NCBI RefSeq assembly: GCF_963583255.1
Contig: NC_084803.1
Location: 15,821,428-15,885,427 of the forward strand
Direction: 5' to 3'
Source of the DNA: Pyrus communis
Lineage: Eukaryota > Streptophyta > Magnoliopsida > Rosales > Rosaceae
Length of the DNA: 64,000 nucleotides
The notes under the pieces are model-generated. The model was not told the DNA's origin. It did not search any database and saw nothing but the letters and a program-made list of their open reading frames with translations. Shown here in pieces: positions 48,318-59,359 of this stretch. The stretch's first letter is position 1; each line of letters starts with the position of its first letter. The position numbers were made by a program, and so were the translations under genes.

Positions 48318-49398
48318 GGCTCTCATGAGCGAGAAAGTCTTGTGTACAACTATCGCATGATATCTCTCTTTTAAGCGGATAAGATTACAGGCGGAGACGG
48401 AAGAAACAAAAATATAAGGGCTTTGTTTGTGTGAGTGTGGTTGGAACAGATGGCTTGTGTGGCTTACGGACGCTAAAATTCCCCCTAGTTACTGGATTAT
48501 GCAAGATATTAAGTAGATATTTTGCCTTAATAATTTTTTTCTTCTCATTATCTAGAAAATAAAGGAATATTGCCTCAATTTTGTAAGTTTGTAAGACAGG
48601 CTTGGCCCTAAAGCTGAAAGAAGAATGTTGTAAGTGTGCTAGACCTTCTACAATTGAAAATGAGAGCATATGTAATAATATGGGCTAAAGAAGCATTTGC
48701 CATTGTTATGTGTTCATGAAAACCCACAAGGAAAACCAATACAACGAAGAAGACACAATTAAAGCCAAAATTTTCCAACAGCTGCAAAGGATGAAATGGA
48801 ATTCTACTGGATAGAAGAATCAGGATTCGCTCTTGCTAGGGGATTGTAATGCAGTTGGTTAAGAGCATTTATTTCTTACACTAAGATTTCAAGTTCGATT
48901 CCATTCCCCAATCCTGCAATTATTGAATAGGTATTGGAAGTTGTCTAATGTACTTTAGGGCACGGATTCATGCATGGCTGAGTTTGATTTCTTAGTGACA
49001 TGTTGTCAACTCCTTAATTCATGGAGTGGACATTTAGCTTCCCAAAGTATTGTGTAAGGATCTCAAGTATGGGTTGGCATCCTCACTTTAGCTAAGTTAT
49101 GGGCTAAAGTGATGGTCTTAACCCTACTCTTTTGTCTTCCATACCTTGTCTTGTCCCTTGCCTTCTTTCCTTATTTTATTTTTCTTTTGCTTCTCTCGGA
49201 ACTAGGGCAGGTACTTAGGGTTGGTGTTTGTTTTTCACTTGTAACCCCGTTTTGTGTTTCTCTATAAGAGTGTTCTCACTCTCTTGTAACAAATAAGAAA
49301 TATACAACTCAATCTTTGAAAAGCAACAATAGGGTTTTCCTTTTCAACCCTCATCATTCATTTATTTTGTAGACATTTAAAGATCTTCAATTTGATTG
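48318..49398. other. WEB 3' region and spacer
   Basis: The WEB 3' UTR probably ends near 48590. A tRNA-like stretch lies at 48836-48915. A CTATAAGAG...TTGTAACAAATAAG motif near 49262-49300 looks like LTR R-region sequence, but no TG...CA pair was found. No gene is supported. Confidence 0.45.
48836..48935 (+). repeat. tRNA-like sequence (SINE head or tRNA relic)
   Basis: GCAGTTGGTTAAGAGCATTTA resembles a tRNA A box and D arm, and CAAGTTCGATTCCATTCCCC resembles a B box and T arm. The acceptor stem does not pair well and the anticodon arm is unclear. A decayed tRNA or the head of a SINE is more likely than a working gene. Confidence 0.5.
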
Positions 49399-49848
49399 AC
49401 TTTTTGTAGAGATTATCTTTAATTGATGATTAAGAAAACAAACAGTTTCGCTGGCAAAATTCCTCACGCGACTAACCCCCTTACAATTGAGATATTAGAT
49501 GCTCGGGAAGGTCTTGGTCTGGCTATTCAACGTAATTGGCAGCATGTCATCTTGGAGTCTGATGCATTGCAAGTAATTCAAGCTATTGGCAGTCTTAATT
49601 GTGGATCTTCTCCCATCGGATTACTGCTCAATGATATCAAAACTAGCCTAAGGGGATTTGACTTTGCTAGAGTTAGTCATGTTCGTAAATGTGTCAATTT
49701 TGTAGTGCATAGAATAGCCAAGTTGGCCTTAACTTCCAATTTTACTAGTCATTGGTTCGAGGAGCCTCCGGATTTTCTCTAGGATGTCCTCATTCATGAT
49801 TGTCTGTTTTCTTAATGATTAAATAAAACCCGCTATCGTTTCCTCTTC

Positions 49849-49877
<29 letters not shown>
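49399..49877 (+). pseudogene. Retroposed RNase H-like (RVT_3) fragment with poly(A) tail
   Basis: 49423-49782 encodes a stretch with the plant RNase H-like pattern: DAREGLGLAIQRNWQHVILESDA, then HVRKCVNFVVHRIAKLAL (quoted in parts). This is the domain found at the 3' end of plant LINE ORF2 and in 'putative ribonuclease H' genes. A stop follows at 49780-49782, AATAAA at 49822-49827, and 29 A's at 49849-49877. The tail indicates insertion by reverse transcription. The 5' end is truncated, as is typical for LINEs. The first catalytic Asp strand of RNase H is missing, so no activity is expected. Confidence 0.75.
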
Positions 49878-49879
<2 letters not shown>

Positions 49880-50323
49880 AAGGGATAGAACTATTAACCT
49901 TTTAAATTATATTTTGTAAACTAAATGATGTGGCGAATAATGGTTGGATTTCTTTATTAATAATTTAAATAATGAAGTTAACCATCAAGCGATACATCAT
50001 GTATCTAAAAAATCTTAACTACATTAATAAAACTCTCTTTGTCAACCAAAAGAGGATAAAAAAACAATTTGTCTTCTACCACAAAACAAAATCATGGGCA
50101 GTAAAGTAAATTCACACAAACTAAATTTTACTGTTTTTTTTCCAAAGCCTCACCCAAGGGTGATCCTAACATCCTCTAATTTTGAAAAATAAAATATAAA
50201 AATGAAACTTCCCTAACAATCCACATTCCTTTTTTTTCTCCCTTTCTCCTTGTCATTTTAAAATAAAATAAAAATTATTTTCACACACAAAGTGTGGGGC
50301 ATATGATAGTATAGTTTTAAAAA

Positions 50324-50765
50324 GGCCTAATTGGATTATTAGTCCCCGTGGTGATACGGTAATTGGAAGATAGCTGATGTGGTAAAAATAAAAATAAAAA
50401 AATTTTAAGCCTCTGTGGTAAAGTCTGTTAGGATTTATGCACAAACTTGAAAATTCCATCAAAACTTTTGGTTGATTATTAGCATGTGAGCCATACATAT
50501 TAGGCTAAAATGGAACTCTCTGTACACATATTAGGTTGAAACATAACTCTCCGTTAATTGTTAGTACATGCGGCTGGCTAACGTGATAATAATTAAGTTG
50601 ACAGAATTTTCAATTTTGGTAAGGAAGTTGATAGAATTTTCAATTTTGGGCATAAATCCTAACAGACTTCATTATAGGGGCTTAAATCCATTTTTTTTTT
50701 CTTTTACCACATAAACTATCTTCTAACTACTCTATCACCACAGAGATTGTTAATCCAATTAAGCC
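50324..50765. mobile_element. Inner TIR element 1
   Basis: GGCCTAATTGGATTATTAG at the left and TTAATCCAATTAAGCC at the right are inverted. GTTAGGATTTATGC and GCATAAATCCTAAC form a second inverted pair inside, giving arms of about 150 bp. It is nested within the outer element. No target duplication is certain. Confidence 0.7.
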
Positions 50766-50806
50766 TATAAAAAAAATCTCTCTAGCATCACTTTTATTTA
50801 TTTATT

Positions 50807-51538
50807 GAGGTATTTGTTGATCCCCTCCCCTGCCCTTCCTTCCAAACTTGTAAGTACCTATCAATTTCTCTATGAACTTTAATTTTCACAAATTAGCCCA
50901 TGAACCTTTTTTTATTTGTCAAAAGCCCATGTACTTTTATAATTTTCCCTAACTTTAGTTTCAGCCAATTACATCTCTAAACTTTTATAATTGACCCATT
51001 TCCCCCCTGATGTTAGATTTTTGGAAAATTTTATCAAATTTTCCATCCATCTTAGTCACGTGCACGACACATGGCAATTGTCTGAGGGCAAAAGGCCAAT
51101 TTTATCCCTAATGTGGACAACATATTAGTTTTTTCTTTTTCTCTTCCGCGTATCACTCCATACACTTTTTGTTTGAATTTTATCCATAATGTGGACAACT
51201 ATAAATTTTTTCCATGGTCTTGCTTTTTCAGCAACATGTTGGGGGTTGTGATATCATTTCATTAGCCTTCCTTGTGACTTAATTAACTTAACCTTATCGA
51301 TTCACCAATTGCAATTTAAGACTCAAGTTCAAATAAGAAAAATAATTACTAACCTCAACAAATTCATTATTAGAAACTGGCTAATTATAAAAACTCATGG
51401 GGATAATTAGTTAAAATCAGAGTTTATGGAGAAAACTGGTCAGTTATAAAAGTTGAGGAGTGTAATTGGTTAAAATTAAAGTTCATAAGAAAAATTGATA
51501 GCTCTTTACAAGCTCGGAAGAAAGTCAACTAATACCTC
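50807..51538. mobile_element. Inner TIR element 2, Mutator-like
   Basis: Ends GAGGTATTTGTTGA and TCAACTAATACCTC are inverted. Longer arms follow (CTATCAATTTCTCTATGAAC and GTTCATAAGAAAAATTGATAG). TTTATTTATT flanks both sides (50797-50806, 51539-51548), a 10-bp match in low-complexity DNA. It is non-coding. Confidence 0.7.
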
Positions 51539-52060
51539 TTTATTTATTTATTTATTTACTAACATATGGGCACACAAAGTGTGTGAGAAAATTTTTTATT
51601 TTTGTTTTTGAAATAAAAGGAGAGAGGAAGAGAATGATAGAGAATGTAGGAGTGAGAATTTTTTTTTTTTTTTAATTAGAGATATGTTAGGATTACAGGT
51701 GAGGTTTTGAAAAAAAAAAAAAAAACAAAATTTGGTTGTGTGAAATTACATTTCTACATGTTATGTTTTAATTAGAAGGTTAAACTGATAATTTCATAAA
51801 ATTTTGGTTGACAATAAGTATTTTATTAATTAGTAGAAATTATAAAGTTAATCCTGTAATCACGTTCATGGCATGAATTCCATATGGTGTATAGTCAACG
51901 CAAGTACCCCCTCAATATTTTGCATATGCAAAACTACCAACAAACAAACCGACAACAAATCCAATTGGAAGCATGATGGATACATTGAACCCCACGAACC
52001 CTAGTTACTTTGCTTCATCTCTCACATATGTACCGCAATTATTTATTATTTGTAACTTAA

Positions 52061-52145
52061 TGAGAATCCTCTTCGTTAGGATCTTGAAGATTCTCCGATT
52101 ACATTCGTTCATCGTAAACCGTGTGATCATTTTTCGTCAGATACT
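52061..52145. mobile_element. Hairpin MITE, copy 3, left part
   Basis: CTCTTCGTTAGGATC..., ATTACATTCGTTCATCG, GTGTGATCATTTTTCGTCAG match (inverted) the right half of the copy at 4312-4486. The element is cut at ATACT by the Tat retrotransposon and resumes at 63002. Confidence 0.8.
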
Positions 52146-52760
52146 TATGGAGCCAAACATAATCAAGAAAAATATGGAGACGACACGTGAATTTTTGGAT
52201 GAAAAAGACAAGATCACCCATGAAGTACATAGAGACTCCTACGCGCGAGCAGCATACAATCACCACTCAATCAAAGTCAAAAGTGATCAAAATAAATATT
52301 TATTCAAAACTTATTTCATCAATCCTCATCAAATCCCCCCCCCCCCACAATGTAACCTCCATATATTCATTCAAAATACGATTAATTACCTAAATTAATT
52401 AATTAATTTTCTAATTAATTTCCTAATTGATTGCAAGATATTATGGTGACATAATATCTTGCAATTACACCATAAAATCACCAAATGTGGCCGGTTCCCA
52501 CCTCTCCAAAGGTGGCCGGCCACACCTCTATAAATACCACTTCGTTTCTCCAAAAACCTAAATTGAATCATCTTGCAAAATTCTCCAAATTCTCTAAACA
52601 CTTTTCCCTCAAAATTTTAACTTTAGCATCAGAGGTTCTTCGCCCAAAGCCCCCCCATTCATCGTGGGCGTGTGAGGCTCTTGGCCTTAACCTAAGGTGT
52701 TAATTGTTTTTGCAGGTGCATTTTCATCCAAGAATAAGAAGGAAGAAATTTGCATCCACA
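52146..52760 (+). repeat. 5' LTR of the Tat element
   Basis: Ends in TTTGCATCCACA. It starts TATGGAGCC where the 3' LTR has TGTGGTGCC, so the terminal TG is mutated to TA. It contains a TATA box (TATAAATACCA, about 52530) and a 15-bp perfect hairpin at 52431-52464. No clear primer-binding site follows; AATTCGTGTTTTCATTGAGA at 52761 may be a diverged one. Confidence 0.88.
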
Positions 52761-53005
52761 AATTCGTGTTTTCATTGAGAGTTGAGTCACACACTCGTAG
52801 AAGACTCTGGCATCCAAGGTTTTTCGTTTTCTTGTTCATTTGTAGATTTTTCGTACGTTCTTATTATTGGAATTTTTATTTCTAAAAATTCTTCGATAAA
52901 ACCTAAAAGCAAAGTACAATGGCGAGAGATTAGGAAACCTCGACGAACGGAAATTCTAACATTCAAGAATTAAGACTGCAGCAATCTACAAGGCTCAACA
53001 TAACG

Positions 53006-55740
53006 ATGAGTGGAGCAGTAGCATCCCAACGGGGCACCACGTTGGCAACCACCGCAATAACCACCCTCGACAAAACCCATGGTGCCAAAGCCACGACCCA
53101 AACCGTGCCACTTCAACCTTCAAGGCCCCAAGCCTTAGTCGAGTCGCCCAAACCCAACGCGTTGCTAAGCTGAGCCCTAGCCTTACACCCACGTGCGCCA
53201 CACACCGAACAGCCCACTCCCATGGCCCAACCTGTTCCCGTAGCCCAGTTGCTCCAGTGGTCCAACTTGCTCCGATAGCCTTCCAAGCAACCCAAGTCGG
53301 CCTAAGATTAGTTCAACCATCCTGGTTTCAAATTTCTAGGCCTATGATTGAACCAGGGGCATTTTTACCTCATTTTCACTGATCAAGGAAACGTATTCCT
53401 TGATGGAGAACAACACTTGTCCCGACAAATCATAGAGTTAACGAGTGCCTTCGCACAACAGACGACCTTGGTGAATCATTTCTTGCAACACACTAAGATG
53501 CAACGTGCCTAAGATGAAGTGTCCCGAAATAAGACAAGGGCAGACGAAGAACCTCTCCAGCAATGTCTCGACAAACAGCCACTCGACTACTCACGAACTG
53601 AGAGTTTGAGCAGTGTACACTCCGGTTGGGCCCCCGAGATAACGTATGCTCTTATCTTAGCGTGCTGAGGAGCATGCACTCTAGACTAGGCCCACAGATG
53701 AGCATACATTCACTGTTGGGGCCACACTCCAATAGTCAACATAAGCAATCTTTTAAGCAAAGTGTTCATTCGTGGCTAGGCCCGCAATGAGCATCATCCA
53801 CGTCACATCAGAGTAGGCAGCACGAAGGATGAAGAGAAACAATCACTCAGTTCACCTCAAGCTCAACCAACAGCCTGCGAAGAATTCCCTAACCCACTAG
53901 AAACGAACCACATGCACCGCAGCCACAGCATAGATGAGCCGAGCACGTAGCAGAGCAACCTAGACCAGCATTTCAAGACCGGAGGCAGCCGAGAGCTCCG
54001 CTACTCCCACAAAGGCAAATTTAGGAAAAGGTAGAGAGGCTCTTAAACAAGCGATTACATGATTTCCAACGCAACGAAGTGGCCAATGAAGCACTATGAC
54101 GAGACATGACCAACATGAGCAGGTCAACCTGCACGGACAAGATCGAGCAGGCAAAGCCTCCACGCAAGTTTAGCACGCCACATTTCACATCTGTCAAAGG
54201 AGATGGAGATCTGGATAGGCACTACCGAAGCACAATGGTCATTTATCGGAACAACGATGCCCTTATGTGCAAGATATTCACCATCACTTTACAAGGCAAG
54301 GCACAAGATTGGTTTCACACCTTACCGCCACGATCCATCCGGAGTTTTGATGATCTTTCCTTGGTTTCACCAAAGAATACTCATCCTACCCCTCGATCAA
54401 GAAAAAGTTCGACCATTTGTTTAATTTGAAGAAGAATCCAAAAGACTTACTCCGCGACTACGTGAAAAGGTTCAAAGCAGAGAAGGGGAATATAGTCAGA
54501 TATGACGACTCGATAACAAGTGCAGCCTTCTAAAAATGACTCATAGCAAACCACCCACTGTTTAGAGAATTGATCATGAAAAAAAATCTAACTCTGACAG
54601 ACTCTTTCGCTCTGGCAAATAAGCATGCACTTTGGGACGAGGCTCAATGAGCAAACAAAGCGTCCGAGCAACCTCGAAAAGAGTCGGCAATGGCTCAAAA
54701 GAAGGATGACGGGAAGCAGTCCAGCAAAAGCAGTTATGAGGCCAAGCGTAGGAACTGACCTATGACCAAGGAAGGCCCGACAACCAAGAATTACTCTAAG
54801 TTCTCAATCCCGATCAACCAAATCTTGCACGACATCAAGAATGAGCCATGGTTCAAGCTGCCGAAATAATCAAAGAAAGATACTTCCAAGTTGGATCACA
54901 CTAAGTATTGCGTATTCCACCGAGGAACCGATCACACAACTGACAACTGCTACACTTGGAAGAACTACCTGGAGAAACTCGTGAAAGAAGGCAAGGTCGA
55001 CAAATACTTTGACAAGCCAACTGCGCAGCCTAGAAGGAACACAGATGACGACGAATAGCCGCCAACCAAGACGATTTGGATCATTGGCATCTTCGCCGAA
55101 TCCAAGCACTTGGGGGCCACCAACAACTCCAAAAAGAGTAGACAATGCGCTCTGGCAAAGAATTGATCATGAAAAAAAATCTAACTCTGAGAATTCATCA
55201 TGAAAAAGATCTAACTCTAACAGACTTTTTCGCTCTGGCAAAGAAGCATGCACTTTGGGACGAGGCTTAACAAACATACAAGGCGCCCGAGCAACCTCGA
55301 AAAGAGTCGGCAATGGCTTAAAAGAAAGAGGACAGGAAGTAGTCCAGCAAAAGCAGGCATGAGGCCAAGCGTAGGGACCGATGACCAAGAATTACTCTAA
55401 GCTCTCAATCTCGATCCACCAAATCTTGCAAGACATCAAGAATGAGCCATGGTTCAAGCTGCTGAAATAATCAAAAAGAGATACTTCCAAGTTGGATCAC
55501 ACCAAGTATTGCGCATTCCATCGAAGACCCCGTTACACAACTAACGACTGCTATACTTGGAAGAACTACCTGGAGAAACTCGTGAAAGAAGGCAAGGTCG
55601 ACAGATACTTGGATAAGCCAGCTGCGCAACCTAGAAGGAACGCAGATGATGACGAATAACCGTCAACCAAGATGATTCGGATCAATGGCATCTTCGCCGA
55701 ATCCGAGCACTTAAGGGCCATCAATAACTCCAAAAAGAGG
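53006..55740 (+). pseudogene. gag region of the Tat element
   Basis: A possible start ATG is at 53006, with stops soon after. The retrotransposon gag domain is at about 54160-54540 (phrases such as LQGKAQDWFHTL and YVKRFKAEKG, in two frames). It is followed by a zinc-knuckle-like segment KYCVFHRGTDHTTDNCYTW. The stretch 54567-55138 is duplicated at 55191-55739, so the zinc-knuckle segment is present twice. Frameshifts and nonsense codons occur throughout. Confidence 0.85.
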
Positions 55741-55749
55741 CAGATCCAT

Positions 55750-56090
55750 CAGGCTCTACTAGTCTCACAAGTCCAAGCAGTCGATACCTAACCTGGACCC
55801 ATCGTTGGCTTCACCGAGCAGGATGCAAAAGGCGTTGACTTCCTACACGAGGACACACTAGTAATATCTGTCCAACTAGCGTATGCTATAGTGGACAGAA
55901 TGATGGTTGACAATAGAAGTGTAGTTAACCTACTTCAGCTCTCAGTAATTCAGAAGATGGGCCTGGAAAACACAATCATACGCAGAGCGGACATACTCAC
56001 CGGATTTAACAGACACACCTTGACTACCATTGGCCACATCACACTTGATGTGAAAACACCGCCAGTTATCACAAAGATGGTGACCAAACA
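55750..56090 (+). pseudogene. Protease region of the Tat element
   Basis: The retropepsin-like segment includes RMMVDNRSVVNLL then VIQKMGL. Where related elements usually have Asp-Asn-Gly-Ser at the active site, this copy has DNRS, so the flap-side Gly is lost. A stop lies upstream near 55792. Confidence 0.75.
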
Positions 56091-56096
56091 GATGAG

Positions 56097-57200
56097 ATGG
56101 GATGGATACCTGAAGAGGACACCGATGACATCATTCTTGATCCCCAACAAATGAATTTTTCGGCTAGAGTCGACTCAAGTCTAAACCTAGCCGAAAATGA
56201 AGAACTCACGACTTTCCTTAGGGAAAATTATGATATCTTTGCGTGGTTACCTTCCAACATGCCCAACATTGATCTTGAGATAGCTTGCCATAAGTTACAC
56301 GTTGACCCCACTGCCAAACCGGTGATCCAGAAAAGAAGGCATTTTGCACCCGAACGAGTGACGATCATCGAAGCAGAAATTGACAAGCTACTAAAGGCCG
56401 AATTCATAGAAGAGGTAACACACTCAGCATGGCTTACCAACGTTATGCTAGTAAATAAGAAAGAGAAGGGCAAATGGAGGGTTTACATAAATTACACTGA
56501 CCTCAACAAAGCATGCCCAAAGACTCCTTATCCACTTCCTCGAATCGATCTATTAATAGATTCAACTTTTGGGAACCAACTGCTCAACTTCTTGGATACA
56601 TACTCCGGCTACAACAAAATAACCATGTACGAGCTCAACAAAGAGAAAACTGCGTTCACGATCGAGCGAGGCACCTACTGCTACAAGGGTATGCCCTTTG
56701 GCCTCAAGAACGCGGGAGCTACTTACCAAAGGTTAGTAAACATGATGTTCAAAAAGCAAATTGGGGTAACCATGAAGGTCTATGTTGACGACATCACGAT
56801 GAAGGGCAAATAGTGATCAGGCCACATCGGCAACCTGACGGAAACTTTCAACATTCTTAGAAAGTACAAGATACATCTCAATCCTGCCAAATGTACATTT
56901 GGAGTATCTTCAGGCAGATTCTTAGGGTACCTAGTAATCGAACGAGGAATCAAAGCACATCCTAAGCAAATTCGAGCGATCCTATAAATGAAATTTCCAA
57001 CCACCTTAAAGGAAATCCAAAGCTTGACTAGACGAGCAGTTGCCCTCAACCACTTTCTTTCGCGATCCACTGATTGATGCAAACCCTTTTTCAAGGCCAT
57101 CAAGAGGGCACAACGAGACAAATGGGATGATAAGTGCAAAAAATCTTTCCAAGACCTGAAGAAGTATCTTACATCACCTCCCTTACTATCTTAGCCGGAA
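56097..57200 (+). pseudogene. Reverse transcriptase region of the Tat element
   Basis: The longest ORF (56097-56813, 238 codons) covers the RT fingers and palm up to the catalytic YVDD box, with landmarks FAWLPSNMP, WRVYINYTDLNKACPK, MPFGLKNAGATYQR and VYVDD. A TAG follows directly at 56811-56813, cutting the thumb and connection region, which continues in the same sense with further stops (to ~57200). Confidence 0.92.
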
Positions 57201-57440
57201 GCAACGAATGACTTATACATCTATTTGGCAGTCTCCGAAGTAGCAGTGAGCTATGCCCGCATGCGAAAAGAGTTGGGGGCCCAACTGCAAGTATTCTACA
57301 CTTCTAAAGCTCTTCTCAATGAGGAAACTAGATACCCGAAGATTAAAAAATTAATTTTGGCACTAGTTGTTACGACTAATAAGCTTAGACCATACTTTCA
57401 AGCTCATACAGCCATTGTCATGACTCAATATCCTCTATGA
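57200..57440 (+). pseudogene. First RNase H domain (RT-linked) of the Tat element
   Basis: YIYLAVSEVAVSYA, then FYTSKALLNEETRYPKIKK and LRPYFQAHTAIVMT match the RT-connected RNase H of Ty3/Gypsy elements (quoted in parts). It ends at a stop near 57438-57440. Confidence 0.85.
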
Positions 57441-57481
57441 TCAATCTTACATAGTTCGGACGTTTCTCAACGAGTGATGAA

Positions 57482-57994
57482 GTGGGCATTGGAACTTGGC
57501 CAATACGGTCTAGTTTTTCGACCCAACACGGCGATAAAGGCCCAAGCTTTGGCGAACTTTATAGCGGAATTCACCCTAGCCTAGATAACGCAACAGATAA
57601 GCCGAACGACTTCCCAAAAGCAGCCGAGCACATTTTAGCCGTGCTTGTTCCACCCAATGAAGACTTTTGGCATTTGCATGTCAACGGCGCATCCAACTAC
57701 AAAGGCTCAAAAGCATGTATGGTCATTTTCACCTCAGACGGTTCGATGCTCAAGCAGGCGATCACTCTAGGCTTCAAAGTATCCAACAACGAAGCAAACT
57801 ACGAGGCCCTACTAGCAGGCCTCCGAATGGCAAAAGACTTGGAGGTGAAGAATCTCGCAATTCATTTTGATTCCCAACTAATCACCAGCCAGACTACTAG
57901 GGAGTACACGGCAAAATGGCCAAGATTAGGCAGTTCTAACCCCAACTTCATCATTGCCCGTAGAGAAGGCTCCAAAAAGATGGATCTCATCTGA
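57482..57994 (+). pseudogene. Second (archaeal-type) RNase H fused to integrase C-tail
   Basis: HLHVNGASNYKGSKA, then VSNNEANYEALLAGLRMA and IHFDSQL are the motifs of the extra RNase H that Tat-lineage elements carry between RNase H and integrase. The usual first Asp is Asn here (VNGA). After REYTAKWPR the sequence changes to NPNFIIARREGSKKM, which belongs to the very end of integrase. The rest of this RNase H and nearly all of integrase are therefore missing. Confidence 0.82.
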
Positions 57995-58115
57995 GAAGGT
58001 CTATACATGATTAACAGAGTAGGCGGCAAGAATAATTACACCCTCACCACCATGAACGACAAAGAGATCGAAAAGTAGTGGAACGCCTACAATCTGAGGT
58101 AGTACCATGTGTGAC
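57995..58115 (+). pseudogene. C-terminal tail of the Tat polyprotein
   Basis: In-frame fragments GLYMINRVGGKNNYTL, MNDKEIEK and WNAYNLR, separated by stops, match the characteristic end of Gypsy polyproteins (a 'Y.L...DGK....WN..LR.YY' pattern). This marks the end of pol and shows that only the middle has been deleted. Confidence 0.75.
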
Positions 58116-59150
58116 CTCCCGCTATATCAAGGCCTGAAGAACTCAAGTAGCTCAACGGGCACCACCTCACAAGCCGAGGATTATCCAGTTGTTATGTAGT
58201 TTTTACTTTACAGTTAAGTTTGCGTTTGTTTCACTTATATTTCAACGAGGAATTCATAAGTCATTTACAACTTGACTTTACTACATATCTACAACAACTG
58301 ATCACTCATACACTTCAAAAGAAGATTGCGCCTTTCTTAGGGACTCATCCCAGGAATTGCACCCCCTAAATGACTAACCATGCTCTCCAGTACGATAGGG
58401 TAAACCAATTCCCTGACACCCACATGGGTCTGCTCTCCAAAGTAGGATGATAAATTCAACACTTCGAATATCTAGACCTGGATGAGCCGAGCTACCCTAG
58501 TATAACTAGATGCACGATGGCTTGCACCGGGATTCCTAGAAGTAGCCACAATGGTCTTTTTTAAGGCTTAACTAACTGAAGGATTTTGGGTCTCTTGGCC
58601 TAATCTGTGGGGAACCGGGCCCTGGAGATGGAGGGGGCACATAACGAAGTACACCCTATGGATGGTTGCCCTAGAACCCTAAAGATGCTACTGAGTACAC
58701 TAAGGTAGCCTACGGTTTCCAGAAGACTGCATACGGCTTGCCCTTAAAGTAGTAAACTGCGCTAAACTTATACAACTGCACATTTCTATGAGAGGTTAAA
58801 CAAGTTAGCGCGCATATACGAAGCTTCATCCATTGCCGACATGCTATGTAGTCGACGAGCTTCATTTCTGGCAAAGCGCGGAACGACCTACACCAAGTCC
58901 TAAAGTGTTGTGATACTTGCTATACAACCTATGGAGTTGGAGAAAGCCAAGGTTAACATCTTAGTGGTTACGCGGACTCGTCTGCTTCTGTAAGTAAGGT
59001 GTCCAGCTACCGACCTTATGGCTAACAACTTTGCAAAGTTCTACACCAACACCTATGGCTGCATATACTACGTAGGTTTGTCTGCTTATAGAAAAGTAGC
59101 ACGCCTACCATTGGTCTATAAAGTCTAAAAGTTAGGGCATGAACGAAAGA
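58116..59150. other. Untranslated spacer of the Tat element
   Basis: About 1 kb between pol and the antisense ORF region, with no supportable ORF on either strand. Confidence 0.6.
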
Positions 59151-59359
59151 AACGAAGATGGAGAAAAGCAAAGGAAACAAGTTTATTAAATTTTCTAGAA
59201 AAATTGATAAACAATTAGCAATGACCGAAAAAGTTCAAGCAAAGCAAAATCAACAAGGAAAACAAAGAAATCCTAAATTCTACCTAGAATACTACTCTCA
59301 GCTGCGGCATTATCTGATGCTTCACCCCCAGCTGCCCTAACCTGTGCACCAGCCTCTCC

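Larger units (their letters stand above)
50140..51715. mobile_element. Outer TIR element enclosing two others
   Basis: The left arm (50140-50310: AAGCCTCACCCAAGGGTGATCC, ATCCTAACATC, ... CACACAAAGTGTGGGGCATATG) returns inverted at 51545-51715 (CATATGGGCACACAAAGTGTG, ... TGTTAGGATTACAGGTGAGG). Between the arms lie two independent TIR elements. The family also has a lone arm at 8085-8290. It is non-coding. Confidence 0.65.

Noticed and set aside
48836..48935. Functional tRNA gene
   Set aside because: A- and B-box-like words are present, but the acceptor stem and anticodon arm do not form a proper cloverleaf by eye.
56097..56813. Endogenous pararetrovirus polymerase
   Set aside because: The RT is followed by Gypsy-type RNase H domains and a polyprotein tail and is bounded by LTRs with a 5-bp duplication, so it is an LTR retrotransposon.
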